The position numbers were made by a program, and so were the translations under genes. Below, one piece after another: positions 43,632 through 52,121 of a DNA stretch of 64,000 nucleotides. Source of the stretch: Jatrophihabitans sp. GAS493 (lineage in GTDB: Bacteria; Actinomycetota; Actinomycetes; Mycobacteriales; Jatrophihabitantaceae); assembly GCF_900230215.1 (NCBI RefSeq), contig NZ_LT907982.1:4815922-4879921 (forward strand), written 5' to 3'. The notes below the pieces were generated by a model that worked only from the letters and a program-made list of their open reading frames with translations, did no database searches and was not told the DNA's origin. Within the stretch, counting starts at the first letter, position 1; every line of letters starts with the position of its first letter.

Positions 43632-45101
43632 GTGAGCGCCGCTGTGACGGACGGTTCGGCCAGCCTGCTCGTCCGGGCCCGACGGCTCGGTACCGAACTG
43701 AGAGACCGGATTCGCGACTTCGGCTGGGCGCCGTTCACCGTCTGTGTGAGCATCGTGCTGCTGCTGGTGATGCGGCAGTCCTTCACCGTGCCGTACACCG
43801 GGGTCGGGCAGAGCCCGGCTCAGCTCCTGATCCTCGTCACCGGCGGGCTCTGGGTGCTGACCCGCCTCGCCGGCCAGCGCAGTGGCGTGCGGCTCGGGGC
43901 GATCGGGATCGCCGTCTTCGCCCAATTCATGGCCGCCCTGATCGCCTTCACCGCCGGCGCCTATGCGCTGCTGACTCCGAGCCAGGTCGCCGCCAGTCAG
44001 CGAGCGCTCATCACCACCTGCAGCCTCACCGCGTTCCTTCTCTTCGTGGTGATGAGCCTGCGCACGACGCGGCAGATCGAGATCGCGCTGCGCTGCGTAC
44101 TGGCGGCGGCTGCGGTGAGCGGGATCTACGCGCTCGGCTACGTGGTCACCGGCACCGATCTCGGGGCGCTGGTGCGCCTGCCCGGGCTGAAGGTGAACGA
44201 GGCGGCGACGGCCTATGAGAACGCCCGGCGGGCGGGCCTGGCCCGCCCCCGGGGAGCAGCCGGGCACCCGCTGGAACTCGGGGCACTGATGACCGTGGTG
44301 ATCCCGATCGGTCTGGGGGTCTGCTTCGCCGCGCAGCGCCGGGGCACGCGGGTCTGGCCCTGGAGCCTGGCCACCGCGATCGTCGCCGCCGCGGCCGCCG
44401 CGTCACTCTCACGCAGCGCGGTCATCGGCACCGCGGCCGCCCTGCTGGTGATGGTGCCTCGCTGGCCGGTGCGCCGCGCGGTCACCCTGCTGGCCGGTCT
44501 GGGGATCGCATCGGTGGGCGCCTACCTGCTCGGTTCGAAGGTTCTGTCGGCCATCGTCACGCTCTTCGTCACCGGCTCCCAGGACGGGTCGCTCGAGTCG
44601 CGCGGCTACGGGCGCTTCTACGTCTACTACGCGGTCGGGGACCACATCTGGGTCGGCCAGGGGCTGGGCACCTACAACGTCCCCATCCAACCGGTGCTGG
44701 ACAACCAATACCTCGACCAGTTGATGGAGACCGGCGTCATCGGCCTCACCGCCTTCGCCGGGCTTCTGGTGACGGCGCTGCTGGTCGCGACGCGGGTGGC
44801 CAGCCAGATCGACCGGTGGCGGGTGCCGAACGTCGACCCGGTGCTGGCCGAACTCGCCTCCGGCGTCGGCGGCGCGATGATGGTTGTAATCACGACCAAT
44901 CTGGTGCTGGACACCTATGGATTCATTCAGATCTCGACGCTGATGTGGATTCTCTTCGCGGTGGTCGCCGCGATGCGCAACGTCGCTGACATCCGGCCAC
45001 CCTTCCCGGATCTGGAGCTGCTGACTACCGGCGGATCCAGCGCATCTGGTCATCCAGCTTCTGATCGGACTGCAGCTTCGCCAGCCACGGCAAGCGCTTG
45101 A
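43632..45101 (+). CDS. O-antigen ligase/polymerase family protein (Wzy-like)
   Basis: A 489-residue protein with about 11 transmembrane helices. The long external loop and motif [20 protein letters not shown]...[17 protein letters not shown] is the signature of O-antigen ligase/Wzy proteins. It would polymerise or ligate the flipped repeat units. The GTG start lies 2 bases after the Wzz-like stop. Its last 77 bases overlap the 3' end of the convergent epimerase gene. Confidence 0.88.
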   Translation: MSAAVTDGSASLLVRARRLGTELRDRIRDFGWAPFTVCVSIVLLLVMRQSFTVPYTGVGQSPAQLLILVTGGLWVLTRLAGQRSGVRLGAIGIAVFAQFMAALIAFTAGAYALLTPSQVAASQRALITTCSLTAFLLFVVMSLRTTRQIEIALRCVLAAAAVSGIYALGYVVTGTDLGALVRLPGLKVNEAATAYENARRAGLARPRGAAGHPLELGALMTVVIPIGLGVCFAAQRRGTRVWPWSLATAIVAAAAAASLSRSAVIGTAAALLVMVPRWPVRRAVTLLAGLGIASVGAYLLGSKVLSAIVTLFVTGSQDGSLESRGYGRFYVYYAVGDHIWVGQGLGTYNVPIQPVLDNQYLDQLMETGVIGLTAFAGLLVTALLVATRVASQIDRWRVPNVDPVLAELASGVGGAMMVVITTNLVLDTYGFIQISTLMWILFAVVAAMRNVADIRPPFPDLELLTTGGSSASGHPASDRTAASPATASA

Positions 45102-46053
45102 AGCTCGCCCGGTACACCGCTTCGGTGAGCTGGTAGCGGGTGTACGCGTCGTAGAGCTCCTGCGCTCCGGCCGCCACCGTCCACTGGGCCTCGAACTGCG
45201 GAACCAGCTTGTTTATCCGGGAGAAATCGACCCGATAGGAGCGCGGGTCGTTACCGGCCTCGCCGGTGATACGGACCGAGGAGCCCGCCACGGTGGCGGC
45301 GACGATTTCGGCGATGTCGCTGACCCGAAGATTCGCCGCGTCGCTGCCGACGTTGAAGGCGGTGTCGTGGACGGCCGCGCGGGGTGCGGTGAGACAGGCG
45401 AGGAAGGCCGAGGCGATATCGCGGGCGTGTACGAGCGGACGCCACGGGGTGCCGTCGGAGAGCACCAGCACGGTGCCGGTCAGGTAGGCCGACGCGACCA
45501 GGTCGTTGAGCACGATGTCTCCGCGCAGCCGCGGCGAGAAGCCGAAGGCGGTCGCGTTGCGCAGGTAGACCGGTTCGAAGGAGTCATCGGCCAGCTCATG
45601 CAGATCGTCCTCGACGCGGACCTTGCTCACCGCGTAGGGGGTGACCGGCGACAACGGTGCCTCCTCGCCGACCAGCGCATCCCCACCGGAGGTTCCGTAG
45701 ACGCTGCAGGTGGAGGCGTAGAGGAATCGGCGGACGCCGGCATCCCGGGCGGCCCGGGCCAGCCGCACGCTGGCGTGGTGGTTGATGTCGTAGGTGAGCT
45801 CGGGCGCCAGGTTGCCCAGCGGATCGTTGGAGAGTGCCCCCAGGTGCACCACCGCCTCGAAGTCCAGCAGCTGCTCACTCGTCACGTCTCGCAGGTCGCC
45901 GTGCAGCGTCGGCGGATCGGTCGGGTGCGGTCCCAGCACGCAGGGCTCGAAGAGGCCGCTGTCGAAGCCGACCACATCGTGACCGGCGCCCGTCAGCACC
46001 TGCGTCATGATGGTGCCGAGATACCCCTCGCTACCGGTGACCAGAACCCGCAC
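45025..46053 (-). CDS. NAD-dependent sugar epimerase/dehydratase
   Basis: A 342-residue extended SDR. GSEGYLG is the NAD-binding loop, YASTCSVYG the serine/threonine region and YAVSK the catalytic Yxxx[16 protein letters not shown] and the late [15 protein letters not shown] fit sugar-nucleotide epimerases. It is the last gene of a minus-strand operon with a deacetylase, a cytidylyltransferase and a methyltransferase, so it likely acts on a CDP-linked sugar. Its last 77 coding bases overlap the convergent polymerase gene. Confidence 0.9.
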   Translation of the reverse strand: MRVLVTGSEGYLGTIMTQVLTGAGHDVVGFDSGLFEPCVLGPHPTDPPTLHGDLRDVTSEQLLDFEAVVHLGALSNDPLGNLAPELTYDINHHASVRLARAARDAGVRRFLYASTCSVYGTSGGDALVGEEAPLSPVTPYAVSKVRVEDDLHELADDSFEPVYLRNATAFGFSPRLRGDIVLNDLVASAYLTGTVLVLSDGTPWRPLVHARDIASAFLACLTAPRAAVHDTAFNVGSDAANLRVSDIAEIVAATVAGSSVRITGEAGNDPRSYRVDFSRINKLVPQFEAQWTVAAGAQELYDAYTRYQLTEAVYRASFKRLPWLAKLQSDQKLDDQMRWIRR

Positions 46054-46101
46054 GTCTCATCCTCTCAGCTGCTCGTCACAGCCTGTAGTTACCGCCTGTG
46101 G

Positions 46102-46776
46102 TTACAGCAGAATCTTGCCGGCCGTGAAGGCCTCGGCGTAGCGCTGGTTGCACTCCACCCCGCGGATGCGCATCAGGGCCAGGAACGTCTCGTCGTCGAA
46201 CCAGGTGTGACCCCGCTGCGAGCCGAAATGCTCATGCAGCAGCTGCGACTTCCGCCGGGCCGCCTCCTCGCTCACTGCCACGTAGACGTTCGGCCGGCCG
46301 AGATCGCCGTCATACTTCAGGATCTCGTAGCTGAGTATCAGCTGATCGCGGAAGACGGTCGGGGCGATCTCGCCGAGCAACCGATGGTCCTGATGCGCGT
46401 CCTGCGCCGACGGGGCCAGCACCACGGCGGCCGATCCGGGCGAGCCACCGGCGGCGTCGGCCCGGTCCCGGGTTGCGTGCACCGCCTCTTTGACGGCCAG
46501 CCAGTGCTCGGGCAGGCGGCCGTCGGGGAGTTCGAGGACCTGCAGGTCAACGGCGGCGCCGGCGGCGAAGGCCGGCAGCGCCGTGAAGGCCTCAGCCGCC
46601 CGGGGCGGGGTCGAGGCGAGCACGGTGGCGACCACGGTGAGACCGGGAACCTGCTGGGAAAGCTTTGCGATCGTCGCCCCGGCCCCGATCTCGACGTCGT
46701 CGCAGTGCGCCCCCAGCGCGACCAGCACCGGGCGTGGTTGAGCCCGCAGCGCAGCCACGAGCGAAAGTTCCAGCAT
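46102..46776 (-). CDS. PIG-L-family deacetylase
   Basis: A 224-residue zinc deacetylase. GAHCDDVEIGAGATI is the AHPDDxE-like motif with Cys in place of Pro, and APSAQDAHQDHRLLGE supplies the second histidine cluster. PIG-L enzymes remove acetyl groups from N-acetyl sugars; here the target is presumably a sugar nucleotide of the glycan pathway. It lies 12 bases after the cytidylyltransferase gene on the minus strand. Confidence 0.9.
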   Translation of the reverse strand: MLELSLVAALRAQPRPVLVALGAHCDDVEIGAGATIAKLSQQVPGLTVVATVLASTPPRAAEAFTALPAFAAGAAVDLQVLELPDGRLPEHWLAVKEAVHATRDRADAAGGSPGSAAVVLAPSAQDAHQDHRLLGEIAPTVFRDQLILSYEILKYDGDLGRPNVYVAVSEEAARRKSQLLHEHFGSQRGHTWFDDETFLALMRIRGVECNQRYAEAFTAGKILL

Positions 46777-46788
46777 GAACCGGTCGAC

Positions 46789-47619
46789 CTAGCGGGCGTC
46801 GAGATCGTGGGAGGCGCGGGCCAGGATGTCGGAGGAGGCTTCGTCGTCGAGCCAGACCATCCAGGGCCGGTACCCGTTCTCATACGCCTCCTCCAGGGCG
46901 GCGCGCTCCTTCACGGTGTCGGCCGGGTGCCAGAATCCGCGGTAGGGGTAGGCGAGCAATCGCCCGTCTTTTGCCGCTGATCCGCAGCCGTCCTGTACCA
47001 GGTCCGCCCCCTCGAAGAGGTAGTCGAAGATGCCGGTGCGCAGCACGAAGTAGCCGCCGTTCTCCCAGAGGTCGAGAGTGGAGACCGAACGGACATCGGT
47101 GACGTGCGAGCTCTCATCGATCTGCAGGCAGTGGAAGGCCGACTGCGGCGGGACGGCGATCATGCTCGCCACCGCGTCACTGCGCTCCAGGTTGGCCACC
47201 ATCTCATTCAGCGGGGCATCGGTGAGGACGTCGGCGTAGTTGGCCATGAAGACCTCGTCGTCGCCGAGCAGGTGACGCACGCGGCGCAGCCGCTCGCCGA
47301 TCGGGGACTTCAGTCCGGTGTCGACGAAGCTGATCGTCCAGTCGCTGATGTCGGTGGAGAGTAGCTCGACGCTTCGTCCCCCGTCGGTCATCACGAAGTC
47401 GTTGGAGTAAGTCTCCTGATAATTGAGGAAGTACTCCTTGATGTGGTGCGCGCCGTAACCGAGGCAGAGGATGAACTCGGTGTGCCCGAAGTGGGCGTAG
47501 TAGCGCATCACATGCCAGATCAGGGGGCGCGATCCGACCATCACCATCGGCTTGGGGGCACTGCTGGTGCCGTCGCGCATGCGCATGCCATAGCCACCGC
47601 AGAAAAGCACAACCTTCAT
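46789..47619 (-). CDS. Glucose-1-phosphate cytidylyltransferase-like nucleotidyltransferase
   Basis: A 276-residue protein of the RfbF type. LFCGGYGMRMRDGTSSAPKP is the NTP-binding GGxG...K motif, then VMVGSRPLIWHVMRYYAHFG and the metal-binding FMANYADVLTD; WENGGYFVLRTGIFDYL follows. RfbF makes CDP-glucose, the start of CDP-dideoxy and branched sugars. No CDP-glucose 4,6-dehydratase is visible here. AGGGG precedes the ATG. Confidence 0.88.
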   Translation of the reverse strand: MKVVLFCGGYGMRMRDGTSSAPKPMVMVGSRPLIWHVMRYYAHFGHTEFILCLGYGAHHIKEYFLNYQETYSNDFVMTDGGRSVELLSTDISDWTISFVDTGLKSPIGERLRRVRHLLGDDEVFMANYADVLTDAPLNEMVANLERSDAVASMIAVPPQSAFHCLQIDESSHVTDVRSVSTLDLWENGGYFVLRTGIFDYLFEGADLVQDGCGSAAKDGRLLAYPYRGFWHPADTVKERAALEEAYENGYRPWMVWLDDEASSDILARASHDLDAR

Positions 47620-47634
47620 TGCTTGAGGTCCCCT

Positions 47635-48900
47635 CTACACGATCTCAAGTTGCGGTATGGGGAGCACCAATCGGGCGCCCCACTCCTTGACGTAGTCCAG
47701 CTGCTCAACCAGCTCAGTACGCAGATTCCACGGAAGGATAAGGACATAATCCGGCTTCGTGATCGCCAGCTGCTCCGGGGCGTGCACCGGAATGTGCGTC
47801 CCCGGCAGGAAGCGCCCGTGTTTGTAAGGGTTTCGGTCCACCGTGTACTGCAGCAGATCGCCCCGGATGCCGCAGTGATTCAGCAGCGTGTTGCCCTTAC
47901 CCGGAGCTCCGTAGCCGGCGACCGTCTTCCCCTCGCGCGAGGCTTCGATCAGGAATCCCAGCAGATCACGCTTGATCTGCAGCACCGCGTGGGCGAACCC
48001 GGCGTGCCCGGCGACCGTGTCCAGGCCGGCCGCCCGCTCCTCGGCGAGCACGCGCCGCACCGCCTCCGACGCCGGCCCGGCCACCTCGACCGGTCGGGCG
48101 AAGGCCCGAATGGAGCCACCGTGGGTGGCGAGTTCCTCGACGTCGACCACCTCCAGACCACCGGATCGCAGCGCCCGGATGAGGGTCAGCAGCGTGTAGT
48201 ACTGGAAGTGCTCGTGGTAGATGGTGTCGTACTGGCGCCGCTCGATGAGCCGGAGCAGGTGCTGCACCTCGATGGTGACCCAGCCGTCGTCGGCGACCAG
48301 GGCCCGCAGGCCCTTGGTGAATCCGATCAGGTCCGGAATGTGGGCGTAGACGTTGTTGGCCGCCACCAGGTTCGCCCGGCCGAACTCCTCAGCCGCCTCG
48401 AAGCCGGTCTTCTCACCGAGGAAGCAGACCTGGGTGCGGATCCCCTTCTCGACGGCGACCTCGGCGATGTTGGCCGCCGGCTCGATGCCGAGCACCGGGA
48501 TGTCACGGGCCACGAAGTGCTGCAGCAGGTAGCCGTCGTTACTGGCGACCTCGACGACGAGGCTGTCGCGGCCAAGCCCCAGGCGTTCGATCATCGCGTC
48601 GGCGTAGCGCTTGGCGTGGGCGACCCAGCTGTCGGAGAAGGAGGAGAAGTACGCGTACTCGGAGAAGATCTCGTCCGGGTCGATGTAGTCGGGCAGCTGA
48701 ACCAGCAGGCAGGAGGGGCAGAGTCGCACATGCAGCGGATAGGTGCGCTCCATCGCGTCGAGCTCGTCGGCGACCAGGAAATTCTCACACGGCGGGGACA
48801 TTCCGAGGTCGACAAAGGTCTCGCTCAACGGGGTCTGACAGAGCCGGCACAGCGGGAGATTCTCCACGGTCACGCGCTCGCTGCCCTCTCTGTCGTCCAT
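47635..48900 (-). CDS. NDP-hexose C-methyltransferase (TylC3 type)
   Basis: A 421-residue protein of the zinc-dependent sugar C-methyltransferase family: CRLCQTPL and CPSCLLVQ zinc sites, motif I VVEVASNDGYLLQHF, IEPAANIAEVA, the active-site motif TIYHEHFQYYTLL and the C-terminal domain VAGYGAPGKGNTLLNHC. It adds a methyl branch to C3 of a 4-keto sugar nucleotide. It heads the operon with the cytidylyltransferase, deacetylase and epimerase genes, so a branched CDP-sugar is the likely product. Confidence 0.9.
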   Translation of the reverse strand: MDDREGSERVTVENLPLCRLCQTPLSETFVDLGMSPPCENFLVADELDAMERTYPLHVRLCPSCLLVQLPDYIDPDEIFSEYAYFSSFSDSWVAHAKRYADAMIERLGLGRDSLVVEVASNDGYLLQHFVARDIPVLGIEPAANIAEVAVEKGIRTQVCFLGEKTGFEAAEEFGRANLVAANNVYAHIPDLIGFTKGLRALVADDGWVTIEVQHLLRLIERRQYDTIYHEHFQYYTLLTLIRALRSGGLEVVDVEELATHGGSIRAFARPVEVAGPASEAVRRVLAEERAAGLDTVAGHAGFAHAVLQIKRDLLGFLIEASREGKTVAGYGAPGKGNTLLNHCGIRGDLLQYTVDRNPYKHGRFLPGTHIPVHAPEQLAITKPDYVLILPWNLRTELVEQLDYVKEWGARLVLPIPQLEIV

Positions 48901-49001
48901 CTCAATCGCCGTTGAGGCAATTGCTACTCACCAGTATGAGCGGAATCCTACGTGGATCCGGACAAAGCGTCCTGTTGACCGGGGTGCGCTAACTTCGACC
49001 C

Positions 49002-50168
49002 GTGAGCAACCCGCACTCCGCCTCGGCCCGAGTGGTCAACTTCGTGATGATGAACCCCAACAAGCGCGGCCCGGTCGAGCTGCAGCTGGCCGAGATGGCC
49101 CGGCTCTGGAGCGCGGGCGGCGGGGAGTTCGTCTGCTACTTCATCGCCGCCCCGCCGCCCTGGTACGCAGCCCTGCTCGCCGAGGCCGGGGCCGAGGTCG
49201 GCGTCCTGGAGGGGGTCGTGGACCAGGGCAGCTGGAACCGCGCGGTGGCCGCCGCGGCCGCGGTCGAGAAGCCCGCATTGGCCCACTTCCACTTCGGCCG
49301 GCATGACACTGCCGCGCAGTTGGTGCAGTCAGGGGCGGTGGTGATCCGCACCGAACACTCGGAGCGCAAGCGCGAGCGGGGCGAACCCCTGCGCCGGCTG
49401 GCGCGCCACCGTCGCCAGCGCCACCTGCACTCCTTCATTGCCGTCTCCGACTACCTGGCCGCCCAGACCCGCCGCGACTATCTGGTCTCGGCCGCACGGG
49501 TCAAGCGCATCCACAACGGAGCCGACCTGGAGCACTTCAGGCCCCGCCCGGAGGCCGAGCGGCGTGAGCTGCGGCAGCGACTGCTGGGCATCAGCGACGA
49601 CCGGGTGGTAATCACCCAGGCCGCCTTCCTCGACGCGCGCAAGCGCCAGGACCTGCTCATTCGAGCCATGCCGGAACTGCTGGCGACGGGCCGACCGGCC
49701 CACCTGGTACTGGCCGGCGGCGGAACTCAGGAGGCGGCGCTGCGCAGCCTGATCAGCGAGCTCGGGGTGCAGGATCGGGTGAGCCTGCTCAGCGGCGACA
49801 ACGACATCGCTGCACTCTATGCCGCCTCCGACGTCGGGGCGCTGCTCACCGATCGGGAGGGGCTGGGGGGCAGCGCCATCGAGGCGATGGCCTGCGGGCT
49901 GCCGCTGGTCGCCTCCGATCGGGGTGGGTTGCGCGAGGTGCCCGAGGTCGGGGTGAGCGGAGTGCTGGTGGATCACGACGTACCGGCGCAGACCATCGGC
50001 GCGCTGGGCTGGTTGATCGACGATGCCGAGCTACGGCACCGGATGGGGTCGGCCGCGCTGATCCGGGCCCGAGCCCATTTCGACCAGCGACGGGCCGCCG
50101 CGCAGACCGTGCAGCGCTATCACGAGGTTCTCACCGACGGCCACTCGCACAGCGTCCACCGCGACTAG
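49002..50168 (+). CDS. Glycosyltransferase family 4
   Basis: A 388-residue GT4. It starts VNFVMMNPNKRGPVELQLAEMA, has HFHFGRHDTAAQLV and RIHNGADLEHFRPRP, and ends with EGLGGSAIEAMACGLPLVASD (E-x7-E). The GTG start is set by CTAACTTCGACCC upstream without a strong Shine-Dalgarno match. Its stop shares the bases CTAG with the stop of the convergent galE gene. Confidence 0.9.
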   Translation: MSNPHSASARVVNFVMMNPNKRGPVELQLAEMARLWSAGGGEFVCYFIAAPPPWYAALLAEAGAEVGVLEGVVDQGSWNRAVAAAAAVEKPALAHFHFGRHDTAAQLVQSGAVVIRTEHSERKRERGEPLRRLARHRRQRHLHSFIAVSDYLAAQTRRDYLVSAARVKRIHNGADLEHFRPRPEAERRELRQRLLGISDDRVVITQAAFLDARKRQDLLIRAMPELLATGRPAHLVLAGGGTQEAALRSLISELGVQDRVSLLSGDNDIAALYAASDVGALLTDREGLGGSAIEAMACGLPLVASDRGGLREVPEVGVSGVLVDHDVPAQTIGALGWLIDDAELRHRMGSAALIRARAHFDQRRAAAQTVQRYHEVLTDGHSHSVHRD

Positions 50169-51166
50169 CCGGCTTCGGCTTCGGCTTCGGCTTCGGCTTC
50201 GGCAAGGTAGTGCTGCCAGGCGGCCCAGGCGCTGGAGACCATGTCGTCCAGGTCGTGACTGGCCTGCCAGTCGAGGTCACGCCTGATGGCGGCCACCGAG
50301 CCGACGATGCGGGCCGGATCGCCGGGTCGGCGCGGCTGCACGGTCGGGGTGAAGTCGATGCCGGTGACCCGGGCGATGGTGTCCATCACCTCGCGCACCG
50401 AGGAGCCCTCCCCCCGTCCCACGTTATAGGCCGGGGCACAGACGCCCCCGCTCTCGAGATTGCGGGCCGCGGTGACGTGCGCCTGGGCCAGGTCGACCAC
50501 GTGGATGTAGTCCCGCACGCAGGTGCCGTCCGGGGTGGCGTAGTCGCCGCCGTTGATCCGTGGGGTTTCGCCGGCGGCCAGGGCCCGGAAGACCATCGGA
50601 AAGAGGTTGTACGGGCTGTGGTCGGCCCGGAACTCCGGCCCCGAACCGACGACGTTGAAGTAGCGCAGCGAGGTGTGGCGCAGTTGCGGGTCGACGACGG
50701 CGCAGTCGCGCAGCAGCCACTCGCTGATCACCTTCGACTCACCGTAGGGACTCTGCGGCCGCGGCGGCTCCTGCTCGTCGACGATCTCCAGATCCGGCGT
50801 GCCGTAATAGGAGGCGCTGGAGGAGAGGACGAAGCTGCGGATCTGCCGGGCCAGCACCGCCTCCAGCAGCACCTGCATGCCGGTGACGTTCTGCCGGTAG
50901 AAGTGCAGCGGCTGCCCCACGGACTGGCCGGCGTACTTGACCCCGGCCAGGTGCACGACACCGGTGACGCCGTACTCGTCGAGCACGTGGGCCACCGCGT
51001 CGGCGTCGGTGATCGACCCTTCGACGAAGGGGACGTCGTCGGGGACGTAGTGGCGAAAACCTGAGGAGAGGTCGTCGAGCACGACCGTCGGGGTATCGGC
51101 CTGGGCGAAGGCGATGAGCACGTGCGATCCGATGTAGCCGGCGCCGCCGGTCACGAGCCAAGTCAT
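50165..51166 (-). CDS. galE: UDP-glucose 4-epimerase
   Basis: A 333-residue extended SDR. GGAGYIGSHVLIAF binds NAD, SSSASYYGT is the catalytic serine/tyrosine neighbourhood and SPYGESKVISEWLLRDC the YxxxK motif; VDLAQAHVTAARNLES is typical GalE. It interconverts UDP-glucose and UDP-galactose for glycan synthesis. The C-terminus is an EAEAEAEAEAG tail from a hexamer repeat. It shares a 4-base CTAG with the convergent GT4 stop. Confidence 0.95.
   Translation of the reverse strand: MTWLVTGGAGYIGSHVLIAFAQADTPTVVLDDLSSGFRHYVPDDVPFVEGSITDADAVAHVLDEYGVTGVVHLAGVKYAGQSVGQPLHFYRQNVTGMQVLLEAVLARQIRSFVLSSSASYYGTPDLEIVDEQEPPRPQSPYGESKVISEWLLRDCAVVDPQLRHTSLRYFNVVGSGPEFRADHSPYNLFPMVFRALAAGETPRINGGDYATPDGTCVRDYIHVVDLAQAHVTAARNLESGGVCAPAYNVGRGEGSSVREVMDTIARVTGIDFTPTVQPRRPGDPARIVGSVAAIRRDLDWQASHDLDDMVSSAWAAWQHYLAEAEAEAEAEAG
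50171..50200. repeat. Hexamer repeat GGCTTC x5 in the 3' end of galE
   Basis: Five exact GGCTTC units at 50171-50200 encode the alternating Glu-Ala tail of the galE product on the minus strand. Confidence 0.95.
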
Positions 51167-51274
51167 GCAGGTAGGTTAGCGGCCCATTCCTGAGGTTTCC
51201 TGATCCACACCCCGCATCGCGTCACCCCGGCGTGGATGCGTTGTCGAACGCAGCGGATGGTGCACGCTCGACCC

Positions 51275-52027
51275 ATGCCGTCTCCCAACTCTCAGGCCTC
51301 GACCGATCCCCCGAAGAAGCCCGATCTGCCGGCCCATCGTGGCCACGGGCACCGGCAGCAGGGTCGCGGGGAGAACCGCCTGCCCCCGGCCCTGGCCGTC
51401 GTGGTGGCGATCGGCCTCTACGCGCTCTTGCCGCAGTCGCTGCTGCTCGGCCCGCGGCTGCTGCTTCCGGCCCTGGAGGTAGTGCTGCTGCTGGCCCTGG
51501 TGATCACGCACCCGCACCGCCTGGACGAGGAGTCCCGCCTCTCCCGCATCATCTCGCTGGCGCTCACGGCGATCATCATCCTCACCAACCTCACCGCGCT
51601 CGGGCTGCTGGTCGATCACCTCACCCAACACAATGCGAAGGGTGGGTCACTTCTGGTGGCCGGCCTGCAGGTCTGGGCGACGAACGTGATCGCCTTCGGC
51701 CTCCTCTTCTGGAACATCGACCGGGGCGGCCCGGTGGCGCGCAGCAAGCTACCCCGCGACAAGCTGCCGCTGGCCGATTTCCGGTTCAGCCACGACGAGG
51801 ACCATGACGCGGTCGTCGAGGTGGCGGCCGGCTCCAGTCGCTCCGCCGACTGGGCCCCCACCTTCGTGGACTACCTCTACGTGTCGACCACGAACTCCAG
51901 CGCGTTCAGCCCGACCGACACGATGCCACTCTCCAGTCGGGCCAAGATGCTGATGGCGCTGGAGGCCACGTCGGCACTACTCGTATCACTGCTCGTCATC
52001 GCACGGGCCGTGGGTTCGTTCACCTGA
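51275..52027 (+). CDS. Integral membrane protein, DUF1345/ion-channel-like
   Basis: About 250 residues from the ATG at 51275 (another ATG at 51257 is possible). After a polar N-terminus there are about five transmembrane segments. The final part, FVDYLYVSTTNSSAFSPTD followed by MPLSSRAKMLMALEATSALLVSLLVIARAV, resembles the re-entrant loop and last helix of DUF1345 and two-TM potassium-channel proteins, but without a TVGYG filter. The function is unknown; it sits between galE and mfd. Confidence 0.6.
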   Translation: MPSPNSQASTDPPKKPDLPAHRGHGHRQQGRGENRLPPALAVVVAIGLYALLPQSLLLGPRLLLPALEVVLLLALVITHPHRLDEESRLSRIISLALTAIIILTNLTALGLLVDHLTQHNAKGGSLLVAGLQVWATNVIAFGLLFWNIDRGGPVARSKLPRDKLPLADFRFSHDEDHDAVVEVAAGSSRSADWAPTFVDYLYVSTTNSSAFSPTDTMPLSSRAKMLMALEATSALLVSLLVIARAVGSFT

Positions 52028-52052
52028 CGAGCGAGACGGTCCAGACGATCTG

Positions 52053-52121
52053 CTACTCACGACCGACTACGTCGGCTACTCACGACCGACTACGTCGGCT
52101 ACTCACGACCGACTACGTCGG
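52053..52121. repeat. 23-bp tandem repeat, 3 copies, duplicating the mfd 3' end
   Basis: Three exact 23-bp units starting CTACTCACGACC at 52053, 52076 and 52099. The last is the 3' end of mfd including its stop; the other two lie downstream. Each contains the small hairpin CCGAC-tac-GTCGG. Confidence 0.95.

Noticed and set aside
47443..48915. A 490-codon plus-strand frame opposite the C-methyltransferase
   Set aside because: The minus strand has zinc, SAM and active-site motifs; the plus-strand product has none.
29838..52027. Island as a prophage or transposon
   Set aside because: No integrase, transposase, terminal repeats or phage structural genes were seen.
52053..52121. Three 23-bp direct repeats as a CRISPR-like array
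   Set aside because: No spacers: the units are directly adjacent, and one is the coding end of mfd.
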